DNA of 15,143 bases. Origin: Paracoccaceae bacterium. GTDB taxonomy: Bacteria > Pseudomonadota > Alphaproteobacteria > Rhodobacterales > Rhodobacteraceae. Below are positions 6,359 to 12,881 of this stretch, one piece after another. The notes beneath the pieces were generated by a model. It ran no database searches and was not told the origin of the DNA. It worked only from the letters and a program-made list of their open reading frames with translations. Location: positions 1-15,143 of the forward strand of contig JALSHL010000198.1 in the NCBI GenBank assembly GCA_026982255.1. The letters are read 5' to 3'. The position numbers and the translations under genes were made by a program. Position 1 is the stretch's first letter. Each line of letters opens with the position of its first letter.

Positions 6359-6910
6359 TTAGGCCAGCAGATCGCGCGCCTGCCGGAAGGTTTCGGCAAG
6401 GCTCGCCGCCAATGCCGTTTCGTCCTCCGAAGGCGCCACCCGCGCCCCGGACAACATCGGGAAGGTCACCAGCGACACTTCCCAAAGCTCGATTTCATGC
6501 AGCAACCGCCCGCCGCCGGATTTTTCCGAACGCAGGGTGCGATACCCGATCGACAGACCGTCAATCGCTCCGGCCTTCAGCAACGCCAGCGCCTCGCGTC
6601 CGGCCTGCACCTCGGTCAGGATACGCCCCTTGACGCACAACCCCTTGCTGTCCTCGAAGACCGTCTCCCAGACCCCGATCGGCTGCGCCGGATCATGCTG
6701 CCACAACATCTTGACCTTGCCGCCACCGGCTTTCAGGCGCTCCAGCGACCCCAGATAGGCCCCCTTCTGCACCACATCGCCGCTCTGGTCCGCCGCGCCG
6801 AAAAGCGAGGCATAACCGGCAATCTCGCCATTGCCCTGCAGGCCGATACCGCCCTTGAAATGGCAGAACTTCGTCTCGTAGCCCGGCCCGCCCGTCCTGT
6901 GAATATCCAT
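6359..6910 (-). CDS. GTA prohead maturation protease, HK97 family (orfg4-like)
   Basis: A 183-residue serine protease of the HK97 prohead (S78/U35-like) family, which clips capsid N-termini during head maturation. Hallmarks are IAGYASLFGAADQSGDVVQKGAY (30-52), KMLWQHDPAQPIGVW (67-81) with the likely catalytic H72, and AIDGLSIGYRT (115-125) with the likely nucleophile S120, followed by LWEVSLVTFPM (142-152). The ATG at 6908-6910 is preceded by AAGGAAAGGGAGACGC, a good ribosome-binding site. A 113-base gap with palindrome copy 3 separates it from g3.5, while only 15 bases separate it from the capsid gene it serves. Confidence 0.94.
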   Translation of the reverse strand: MDIHRTGGPGYETKFCHFKGGIGLQGNGEIAGYASLFGAADQSGDVVQKGAYLGSLERLKAGGGKVKMLWQHDPAQPIGVWETVFEDSKGLCVKGRILTEVQAGREALALLKAGAIDGLSIGYRTLRSEKSGGGRLLHEIELWEVSLVTFPMLSGARVAPSEDETALAASLAETFRQARDLLA

Positions 6911-6966
6911 GCGTCTCCCTTTCCTTCTGCACGCCCGAAAACCGGCGCGGGCACAGGCCTACAAAA

Positions 6967-6986
6967 CCACTAAACCGGTTTAGTAG
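6967..6986. repeat. Intergenic palindrome, copy 3 (g3.5/g4 gap, one substitution)
   Basis: CCACTAAACCGGTTTAGTAG, with a perfect 16-bp core ACTAAACCGGTTTAGT (6969-6984). The substitution at 6985 breaks one pair, but flanking AAA (6964-6966) and TTT (6987-6989) pair again, giving 26 bp with a single mismatch. It lies 56 bases upstream of the g4 start and 37 bases after the g3.5 stop. GTTAACC begins three bases to the right (6990-6996). Confidence 0.95.
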
Positions 6987-7023
6987 TTTGTTAACCGCCC
7001 CGCATCCGGTTGAAACAAAACGA

Positions 7024-7263
7024 CTATCCGCCCTGCACACCCGTTAAAAATTTGTAAATCGCATCCGCCGAAAACATCGCCGCCGCTCCATAGACCGCCA
7101 GCCACATCCGCCGTTCCAGCCGCTCCAGCATCGCCTCGATCGCCTGCAGGCGCCGCTCCAGCCCCTGCCAGCGTTCCTCCGTCACCCGCTCGTGCGCCTC
7201 GATCCGCGCCGAGGCCGCATCGAACGGCTCATAGAGGTATTTCGACCCGCTGCGCCGGCTCAT
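7024..7263 (-). CDS. GTA head formation protein (orfg3.5-like, RCAP_rcc01685 family)
   Basis: A 79-residue protein beginning MSRRSGSKYLYEPFDAASAR. The KYLYEPFD motif, a charged helix with heptad-like leucines (RWQGLERRLQAIEAMLERLERRMW, about 31-54) and a C-terminal hydrophobic stretch (LAVYGAAAMFSADAIYKFL, about 55-73) fit the small protein found between portal and protease in GTA clusters. The precise role is not known to me beyond head formation. The ATG at 7261-7263 overlaps the portal stop by four bases (ATGA), so it is translationally coupled to the portal. The C-terminal segment may be membrane-associated or a buried helix. Confidence 0.85.
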   Translation of the reverse strand: MSRRSGSKYLYEPFDAASARIEAHERVTEERWQGLERRLQAIEAMLERLERRMWLAVYGAAAMFSADAIYKFLTGVQGG

Positions 7264-8435
7264 TCATCCGCCGCCAGCGCTGGCAGCCCCAGCATCTGCC
7301 GTTTTTCCGCCTGCGTCAGGAACTCCGCCCCGGCCACCGCGCGCCACTTGGCCTCGCGCTCTGCCGCCAGCGCCGGAATCCCGTCCAGATCCGGCTTCAG
7401 CACCAGCCCCTCGCCAAACAGCGGCCCGAGCCACCCCGACAGCGCCGCCAGCGTCTTGCCCACCAGCGGCAGCACGGTCAGGCGGTAAAACGCCCGGTTC
7501 GCCTCCTGATAATTGGCATAGGTCGCATCCCCCGGCAGCCCCAGCAGCATCGGCGGCACACCGAAGGCCAGCGCCACCTCGCGCGCCGCGCTCTCCTTGG
7601 TTTTCTGGAACTCCATATCCGACGGGCTGAAGCCCATGGGTTTCCAGTCCAGCCCGCCTTCCAGCAACATCGGCCGCCCGGCATTCGCCGCGCCCTGATG
7701 ATGCGACTCCAGCTCGGCCACCAGCCGGTCATACTGGTCACCCGCCAACGCGCCCATTCCGTCCGCACCCTTGTAAACAATCGCCCCCGAGGGCCGCGCC
7801 GCATTGTCCAGCAACGCCTTCGACCAGCGCGAGGCCGCATTATGCACATCCAGCGCCTGCGCCGCCGCCTGCATCGGCGACAACCCGTAATGGTCGTCCA
7901 GCGGATGGAACGCCTTCACATGCAGCACCGGTGCGAATTCACCGCGCATATCGAACCGGTGCTTGCGTGCGCCCACCTTGTATTCATAGGCCACCGGCCA
8001 GCCATCCGCCCCCGGCACCACCGACATCCGGTCCGAGCGCAGCACATGCAGCTCGCGCGGCAAGCCACGGGCATCCATCCCCGCCGCCTCCAGATAGCCG
8101 TCCCCCGACAGCAAAAACTGCCCGTAGAACGCCTCCAGCAGGGCCGCCGCCCCCTGCCCGTCATTCGGTCGCGCCAGCAGGCCCAACAACGGGTGCTCCC
8201 CGAACCGCCGTTCGCCATCCTGCAACAATACCGGCACCGCCGCCGCCGCCTCGGCAATTATCTTGACGCAGCGAAACCCGACCGGATTGCCCGAAAACCC
8301 CGAGCGCGTCATGCTCACCGTATCCCGCGGCGACCAGGCCGCCCGACCGGCCCCGTGAAACGCAATCACAGGAGCCGCCGCCGAAGCCTTCTGCTCCGCC
8401 ACTCCCCTGCTACCCTTGAAAAGCTGCAAAACCAT
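7260..8435 (-). CDS. GTA portal protein, HK97 family (orfg3-like)
   Basis: A 391-residue portal protein, the dodecameric ring through which DNA is pumped. Typical blocks are RAAWSPRDTVSMTRSGFSGNPVGFRCVKIIAEAAAAVP (31-68), FLLSGDGYLEA (107-117), GLSPMQAAAQALDVHNAASRW (184-204), ARPSGAIVYKG (213-223) and FGVPPMLLGLPGDATYANYQEANRAFYRLTVLPL (291-324). I chose the ATG at 8433-8435 because AGGAG stands ten bases upstream and the homologous N-terminus (MVLQLFKG) starts there. Other in-frame starts exist at 8444 and 8474 and as GTG at 8480; the last falls inside palindrome copy 4. The stop overlaps g3.5 by four bases. Confidence 0.93.
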   Translation of the reverse strand: MVLQLFKGSRGVAEQKASAAAPVIAFHGAGRAAWSPRDTVSMTRSGFSGNPVGFRCVKIIAEAAAAVPVLLQDGERRFGEHPLLGLLARPNDGQGAAALLEAFYGQFLLSGDGYLEAAGMDARGLPRELHVLRSDRMSVVPGADGWPVAYEYKVGARKHRFDMRGEFAPVLHVKAFHPLDDHYGLSPMQAAAQALDVHNAASRWSKALLDNAARPSGAIVYKGADGMGALAGDQYDRLVAELESHHQGAANAGRPMLLEGGLDWKPMGFSPSDMEFQKTKESAAREVALAFGVPPMLLGLPGDATYANYQEANRAFYRLTVLPLVGKTLAALSGWLGPLFGEGLVLKPDLDGIPALAAEREAKWRAVAGAEFLTQAEKRQMLGLPALAADE

Positions 8436-8476
8436 TCCGCCCATGCTCCTGTCTGCCCGAACCGTGCGCGACATAT

Positions 8477-8496
8477 CCACTAAACCGGTTTAGTGG
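8477..8496. repeat. Intergenic palindrome, copy 4 (g2/g3 gap, perfect)
   Basis: Perfect CCACTAAACCGGTTTAGTGG, extended to 22 bp by T8476/A8497. It stands 41 bases upstream of the chosen portal start. Its right flank AAT mirrors the left flank ATT of copy 5. If the portal began at 8474 the palindrome would overlap its ribosome-binding region. Confidence 0.97.
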
Positions 8497-8575
8497 AATC
8501 AAACGACACGATTTTCCATAATTCATCTAATAGGTTACCGCGAACCCACCCGGTCCGGTCCAACCCGCTTCAATT

Positions 8576-8595
8576 CCACTAAACCGGTTTAGTGG
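8576..8595. repeat. Intergenic palindrome, copy 5 (immediately after terminase, perfect)
   Basis: Perfect CCACTAAACCGGTTTAGTGG located two bases beyond the terminase stop codon (8598-8600). It abuts and partly overlaps a second palindrome, GGGGTTATAACCCC (8594-8607), that spans the stop codon. Confidence 0.97.
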
Positions 8596-8607
8596 GGTTA
8601 TAACCCC
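8594..8607. repeat. 14-bp palindrome spanning the terminase stop codon
   Basis: GGGGTTATAACCCC is a perfect palindrome whose centre includes the terminase TAA. It shares two bases with palindrome copy 5. In mRNA it would place two adjacent hairpins at the end of the terminase gene. Possibly incidental. Confidence 0.6.
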
Positions 8608-9926
8608 CGCACCCGCGGTCGCAAAAACGCCGCCGCCGGCACGATCATCAAATCGTTCAGCGCCCAGACCAGCGCATCCAGCCGGTCCGGACTGCCCTTG
8701 CCGGTAAACCCCGAAACCGTCATCGCGCACATCTGGTCCTCCAGCGCGCCAAAACCGCCGCAATGGAACACCCGCCCCTGCTCGTAAAGCGCCGCCACCG
8801 GCTCCGCCCGTGCCGCCTTGCCGCGCGTCGCCCGCACCCCGCGATACGCCACCAGCGGGTCGATCGAGCGCACCAGCGTCTCCACCAGATCGCCCCCCTG
8901 ATTGACCTCCGCCACCAGCCGCTCGGCCCCGTATTCCCGCACCTTGGCCAGCGCCCGCTCGGCCCAGACCTGCGGTGACCCGCGCACCGTCGCATCCTCC
9001 AGAACATAGGCCCGCCAGTCCTTCGGCGGGCCCTCCATACAGACACCGGCCACCACGATCCCGCACTCGTCCGACCCTTCATGCCCGGTCACCGGCGGGT
9101 CCACCGCCACCACGATCCGGTCCAGTTCCGGCACCTCCGCCCGACAACCGTCGAGCGCCTCCAGCGACCACAACGCTCCTTCGACATCGTTCAGCAGCTC
9201 GCCCTGCAACTCCTGCCGGCCCAGCCGCGATCCCGCATATTTGTCCGTCACATAATCCAGAAAGCTCTCCGCCAGATTCGCCGCATTCGCCTCCGTCGGC
9301 GCGGATGTCGAGACCGTCCGCCCCTCCGCCAGCAACCCGCTCAACAATCGCGACGGCCGCGGAGTCGTCGTCACCACCTGCTGCGGACGCTCCCCCAGAC
9401 GCAACCCGAACTGCAACATGTCCCAGGCATCCTGCCCCTGCTTCCACTTCGCCAGCTCGTCCGCCCAGGCACAATCGAACTGCGGCCCGCGCAGGCTCTC
9501 GGGGTTGGAGGCCGAATACACCTCCGCCACCGCCCCGTTGGCCCAGACCAGCCGCTTGCGCGTCGCCTGCCATTCCGGCCGGCGGTCCGGCGGCGAGCAG
9601 GCCAGTATCCCCGACTCGCCGAACACCATCACCTCGCGCGCCTGCTCGATCGTCTCCCCGACCAGCGCCACCCGTCGGCACCGCCCCGCATCACCGGGCC
9701 GCGCCCCCTCGACCTGCGCCCGCACCCACTCGGCACCGGCACGGGTCTTGCCCGCCCCGCGCCCGCCCAGTACCACCCAGGTGGTCCAGTCCCCCTCCGG
9801 CGGCCGCTGGTGTTCCAGCGCCCAGATCTCGAACATCCACGGCAGGGCCAGCAAAGCATTCGGGCTCAACCCGTCCAAAAACGCCCCGACCTCATCCTCG
9901 TCCAGCGCGCCGAGCAAGTCGCTCAA
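8598..9926 (-). CDS. GTA large terminase, DNA packaging ATPase/nuclease (orfg2-like)
   Basis: A large terminase that hydrolyses ATP to pump DNA into heads and cuts it. With the start chosen here (442 aa) the Walker A motif GGRGAGKT is at 54-61, Walker B CAWADE at about 152-157, and the RNase H-like nuclease shows VAVDPP (D276), EVNQGGD (E340) and SPDRLDALVWA (D417). I prefer a TTG start at 9924-9926 because the conserved family N-terminus (LSDLLGALDEDE...LSPNALLALPWMFEIWA) begins there, GGGAAGAGG lies just upstream, and residues before it read like an out-of-frame copy of g1. The frame is open to ATG codons at 9986 and 10001, the latter with GGAG seven bases upstream, so the start is uncertain. 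It overlaps g1 by 35 bases. A 162-base gap with two palindromes follows. Confidence 0.93.
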   Translation of the reverse strand: MSDLLGALDEDEVGAFLDGLSPNALLALPWMFEIWALEHQRPPEGDWTTWVVLGGRGAGKTRAGAEWVRAQVEGARPGDAGRCRRVALVGETIEQAREVMVFGESGILACSPPDRRPEWQATRKRLVWANGAVAEVYSASNPESLRGPQFDCAWADELAKWKQGQDAWDMLQFGLRLGERPQQVVTTTPRPSRLLSGLLAEGRTVSTSAPTEANAANLAESFLDYVTDKYAGSRLGRQELQGELLNDVEGALWSLEALDGCRAEVPELDRIVVAVDPPVTGHEGSDECGIVVAGVCMEGPPKDWRAYVLEDATVRGSPQVWAERALAKVREYGAERLVAEVNQGGDLVETLVRSIDPLVAYRGVRATRGKAARAEPVAALYEQGRVFHCGGFGALEDQMCAMTVSGFTGKGSPDRLDALVWALNDLMIVPAAAFLRPRVRGL

Positions 9927-10203
9927 GCACCTCTTCCCGCGCGGCCGCAAGGTCAAGCGCCCCGCCCCCGCAGTCTCTGCCGCCATGTTTCGCAAGACCA
10001 TTCTCGATCTCCATCACCTGGTTCAGCGCCCGCGCGAAATCCGCTGCCGAGCTGCGCACCTTTCCCGCCTCCGGCATATCCTCGCCGGACTGCAACCGTC
10101 GCACCGTCGCCAGCACCGCCTCGCGCAGCACTTCGAATGTTTCCCGCGCCGCATCCAGCCTGCGCAGGGTCTCCTCCCGATCTCCGGGCCCTGTTTTTTT
10201 CAT
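9892..10203 (-). CDS. GTA small terminase / first GTA gene (orfg1-like)
   Basis: A 103-residue, mostly helical and charged protein starting MKKTGPGDREETLRRLDAAR. Recognition rests mainly on position: first gene after the GTA promoter and overlapping the large terminase, where R. capsulatus g1 encodes the small terminase subunit of about this size. The long helices (10-38 and 50-70) and a charged C-terminus (LAAAREEVLERLARRAGRG) fit a TerS-like oligomer that recruits DNA to the ATPase. The start chosen is ATG 10201-10203, with AAGG about nine bases upstream; the same frame opens at GTG 10281, which would add 26 unlike residues and leave a leader of only about 13 bases. The gene starts with a run of seven A. 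Confidence 0.78.
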   Translation of the reverse strand: MKKTGPGDREETLRRLDAARETFEVLREAVLATVRRLQSGEDMPEAGKVRSSAADFARALNQVMEIENGLAKHGGRDCGGGALDLAAAREEVLERLARRAGRG

Positions 10204-10300
10204 ATATCCAAGCCTTACCTGCCCGCTCCGAGCAGAAACGGAAAAAGCGGCGCCAGTCTTTCGACCGTGCCGCTCGCCCACTTCTTCCAGCTTGCCAAGA

Positions 10301-10329
10301 GTTATACCTTAGAGCGTTCGCATTGTCAA
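10301..10329 (-). promoter_or_regulatory. Predicted sigma70 promoter of the GTA operon
   Basis: On the minus strand TTGACA (10324-10329) and TATAAC (10301-10306) are separated by exactly 17 bases, a near-perfect sigma70 match in GC-rich DNA. Transcription would start near 10294 and lead into g1. It sits between the mltG stop (10355) and g1. Known GTA promoters are controlled by GafA and, indirectly, CtrA; which factor acts here cannot be read from the sequence. Confidence 0.75.
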
Positions 10330-10348
10330 CAACTAAATTACAAGTTGT
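10329..10348. promoter_or_regulatory. Inverted repeat touching the -35 of the GTA promoter (candidate operator)
   Basis: ACAACT-N8-AGTTGT is a perfect 6-bp-arm inverted repeat directly upstream of, and sharing one base with, the -35 hexamer. This is a usual place for an activator or repressor site. Its left half contains ACTAAA, also the arm of the 20-bp intergenic palindrome, but the right half does not match. It also lies just after the mltG stop, though it lacks the GC content and T-run of a terminator. Confidence 0.45.
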
Positions 10349-10354
10349 GCAGCA

Positions 10355-11344
10355 TCAGTTCCCCGCACGCTCCCGTTCAATGGCCCGCCAAGCCGCCACA
10401 TTACGCTGATGTTCCTTGTATGTAACGGCAAACGCATGGCCGCCGGACCCGTCGAGAACGAAAAAGAAATACGGTGTTTTTTCCGGATTCGCCGTGGCAA
10501 AAATCGCCTCGCGCCCGGGATTCGAGATCGGAGTCGGCGTCAACGCGGGAATCATATAGGTGTTATAGGGCGTCTCCTTGTCCAGCTCCGACTGGAACAA
10601 TCCCCGCCGCAACCGTTCCTTGCCCATGGTCAGCCCGTAACGCAGCGTCGCATCCGCCTCCAGCCGCATCCCCTTTTCCAGCCGGTTATAAAACACCGAG
10701 GCCACCTTGGCCCATTCACCGGCCCCGCCCGCCTCGCTCTCCACGATCGACGCCAGGATCAGCAACTCCTGTTTGCTCTCCAGCGGCAGGTCCGGCGCGC
10801 GATTGGCCCAGGCCTCGTCCAGAATTTTCTGCTGCGCCTTCACCATCCGGTCCACGACCGACTGGCGCGTATCGCCACGCTGGAAACTGTAGGTATCCGG
10901 CGCCATCATTCCTTCGGGCGGAATTTCCTCGATCTCTCCGGTCAGGTCCGGATTGGCCTCGATTCTCGCAATGATTTCCGAGGTATACAACCCCTCCGGC
11001 AGCGTAATGAAATACTGGATGCTCTTGCCGGAGGTCAGAATATCCAGAATTTCATCCATCGAGGCCCCTTGCGGAATAAGGTATTCCCCGAATTTCAGCT
11101 TGTTGTCCCGTTTGGTGTAGCGCGCCCCGATGCGGAACACCGGCCCGCTGGAAATCAGCCCTTCGGTCTCCAGCGCCTCGGCCACTTTCGTCAGGTTGGC
11201 GCCTTTGGGCACCTCGAAAACCGTATCTTCGGCCACCGGCCCGGGGTTGCGGAACTGCCCCTGCCCCCAGGCAAACAGCCCGCCGAGCGCCAGAAAGGCA
11301 ACGATCAGAAATGTAAACGCGTTCGCGGCAATGCTGCGGCCCAT
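10355..11344 (-). CDS. mltG: Endolytic murein transglycosylase
   Basis: A 329-residue membrane-anchored lytic transglycosylase that cuts nascent glycan strands in the periplasm and helps set chain length. One N-terminal membrane segment (about 8-27) is followed by a LysM-like part (VFEVPKGANLTKVAEALETEGLI, 42-64) and the YceG/MltG domain: ITLPEGLYTSEIIARI (113-128), EGMMAPDTYSF (144-154), LASIVESEAG (198-207) with the likely catalytic E202, FYNRLEKGMRLEADATLRYGL (218-238) and YNTYMIPALTPTPISNPG (260-277). The start ATG directly follows the fabF stop with no gap, so the two form an operon. The gene ends 26 bases before the GTA promoter -35. It is a housekeeping gene, not a GTA component. Confidence 0.95.
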   Translation of the reverse strand: MGRSIAANAFTFLIVAFLALGGLFAWGQGQFRNPGPVAEDTVFEVPKGANLTKVAEALETEGLISSGPVFRIGARYTKRDNKLKFGEYLIPQGASMDEILDILTSGKSIQYFITLPEGLYTSEIIARIEANPDLTGEIEEIPPEGMMAPDTYSFQRGDTRQSVVDRMVKAQQKILDEAWANRAPDLPLESKQELLILASIVESEAGGAGEWAKVASVFYNRLEKGMRLEADATLRYGLTMGKERLRRGLFQSELDKETPYNTYMIPALTPTPISNPGREAIFATANPEKTPYFFFVLDGSGGHAFAVTYKEHQRNVAAWRAIERERAGN

Positions 11345-12601
11345 CTATTCCACTTTCCCCATCACAAGCGAGGCATTGGTGCCGCCGAACCCGAAAGAAT
11401 TCGACAAAGCCGTTCTGATTTCGCGTTTGACCGGTGTGTTCGGCGCCAGATTGATCCGGCTCTCCACCGGGTTTTCCAGATTGATCGTCGGAGGCGCAAT
11501 CTGGTCGCGTATCGCCAGAATGGTGAAAATCGCCTCGACAGCACCGGCCGCACCCAGCAAATGCCCGATCGACGACTTGGTCGAGGACATCACCGCTCTT
11601 TCTGCCGCCGCACCGAGCAGCCGCTCCACCGCGCCCAGTTCGATGGTATCCGCCATGGTCGAGGTCCCGTGCGCGTTGACGTAATCCACCTCTTCCGGCT
11701 TGCGTCCGGCGTGGTTCAGTGCCGCCTGCATGGCCCGATACCCCCCGTCGCCATCCTCGGCCGGCGCCGTGATGTGATAGGCGTCCCCCGACAGCCCGTA
11801 ACCCAGAACCTCGGCGTATATCCTCGCGCCGCGCGCCCTGGCATGTTCGTATTCCTCCAGCACAACAATTCCGGCCCCCTCACCCATGACAAAACCGTCA
11901 CGGTCAAGGTCATAGGGCCGCGAAGCCGTCGCCGGATCATCCGCCCGTTTGCTCGACAGCGCCTTGCTGGCGTTGAAACCGGCAATGCCCAGTTCGCAAA
12001 TCGGCGCCTCGGCCCCGCCAGCGACCATCACATCCGCATCGCCGAACATGATCAGCCGCGAAGCATCCCCAATCGCGTGCGCACCGGTCGAGCAAGCCGT
12101 CACAACCGCATGGTTCGGCCCCTTGAAACCGTATTTGATCGACACCTGCCCCGAGGCCAGATTGATCAGTGTCGAAGGAATGAAAAACGGCGAGATCCGC
12201 CGCGGCCCCCGCTCTTTCAACAGGTTCGCCGTATCGGCAATAGTGCCGAGTCCGCCGATTCCCGACCCGATCATCACTCCCGTGCGCAACCGGTCCTCTT
12301 CGGCCTCCGGCTTCCATCCCGCATCGGAAACCGCCATTTCGGCAGCAGCCACCGCATACAGGATAAAATCGTCCACCTTGCGCCGGTCCTTGGACGACAT
12401 CCAGTCATCGGGATTGAAGGTCCCCTCTGTGCCGTCTCCCCGCGGGATCTCGCAGGCATATCCCGTTACCAGATGCGAGGCATCGAACCGTGTGATCGGA
12501 CCGCAGGCCGAATCCCCGTTCAGAATCCGCTTCCAGGTTTCCTCTACCCCGCAGGCCAGAGGGCTCACCATTCCCAGTCCCGTTACAACAACACGTCGCA
12601 T
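11345..12601 (-). CDS. fabF: 3-oxoacyl-[acyl-carrier-protein] synthase II (beta-ketoacyl-ACP synthase)
   Basis: A 418-residue condensing enzyme that extends acyl-ACP with malonyl-ACP in type II fatty acid synthesis. The start MRRVVVTGLGMVSPLA is the classic KAS II beginning. The catalytic triad is visible: C170 in VVTACSTGAHAIGDA, H311 in YVNAHGTSTMADTIE and H347 in TKSSIGHLLGAAGAVEA, with K342 of the same block; the C-terminal NSFGFGGTNASL loop is present. I chose ATG 12599-12601, preceded by GAGGTG six bases upstream; the frame extends to 12652 without homology. Length is normal. No acyl carrier protein gene precedes it, unlike the common acpP-fabF order. It abuts mltG. Confidence 0.96.
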   Translation of the reverse strand: MRRVVVTGLGMVSPLACGVEETWKRILNGDSACGPITRFDASHLVTGYACEIPRGDGTEGTFNPDDWMSSKDRRKVDDFILYAVAAAEMAVSDAGWKPEAEEDRLRTGVMIGSGIGGLGTIADTANLLKERGPRRISPFFIPSTLINLASGQVSIKYGFKGPNHAVVTACSTGAHAIGDASRLIMFGDADVMVAGGAEAPICELGIAGFNASKALSSKRADDPATASRPYDLDRDGFVMGEGAGIVVLEEYEHARARGARIYAEVLGYGLSGDAYHITAPAEDGDGGYRAMQAALNHAGRKPEEVDYVNAHGTSTMADTIELGAVERLLGAAAERAVMSSTKSSIGHLLGAAGAVEAIFTILAIRDQIAPPTINLENPVESRINLAPNTPVKREIRTALSNSFGFGGTNASLVMGKVE

Positions 12602-12787
12602 TATGACACCTCGGTTAAACAATCCTGAGGCGCCTTTTACCGCGATTGGCACAACGGGGGCAAGCAGGGATGCACCCGAACCGCAGATTAACGCGCAATA
12701 TCAAGCCGGTCCCCGTCACAGGTCTGGTCAAGTCCATTTCATCGCACATCTCCTTTTTTGGCTCCGACACGGCTCTTTTAGGAACAA

Positions 12788-12817
12788 ATTATGAACGAAA
12801 TCTAAACGGAAAAACAA
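12788..12817 (-). promoter_or_regulatory. Candidate sigma70 promoter for fabF-mltG
   Basis: On the minus strand TTGTTT (12812-12817) and CATAAT (12788-12793) are 18 bases apart, in an AT-rich island of the fabF/fliG divergent region. It would give a leader of about 180 bases before fabF. The match is moderate and no other candidate in the region looked better. Confidence 0.35.
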
Positions 12818-12823
12818 TTTTCC
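12808..12823. promoter_or_regulatory. Short inverted repeat in the fabF/fliG divergent region
   Basis: GGAAAA-ACAA-TTTTCC, perfect 6-bp arms with a 4-base loop, overlapping the -35 of the candidate fabF promoter and lying 58 bases before fliG. It could be an operator for either gene. The rest of the 280-base divergent region (12602-12881) holds no convincing gene. Confidence 0.3.
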
Positions 12824-12881
12824 TTCAGGTTTTGTTAACGTCTGCGGGCAAAACTCGCGCCAGTCACAACGGAATCACGCC

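Noticed and set aside
10329..10348. Reading the inverted repeat after mltG as a terminator
   Set aside because: The arms are only 6 bp and AT-rich, with an 8-base loop and no T-run; a control site at the GTA promoter fits better.
8975..10409. Overlapping plus-strand frames of about 440 codons opposite the terminase
   Set aside because: Low-complexity Pro/Ser/Arg/His products antisense to the terminase with its Walker and nuclease motifs; no ribosome-binding site or homology.
10409..12628. 739-codon open frame on the plus strand opposite mltG and fabF
   Set aside because: It is antisense to two genes with clear catalytic motifs, its product is rich in Arg, His, Pro and Gln without any domain pattern, and such long antisense frames are expected from codon bias in GC-rich DNA.
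12647..12662. TGGCAC-N5-GGGCA resembling a sigma54 promoter upstream of fliG
   Set aside because: The GG/GC spacing fits, but the -12 element lacks TTGC, and it would leave a leader of about 200 bases; chance match likely.
12615..12749. 44-codon minus-strand frame in the fabF leader with a CxxxCxxC segment
   Set aside because: The GGAG sequence directly touches its ATG, no homology is recognised, and the composition looks random.
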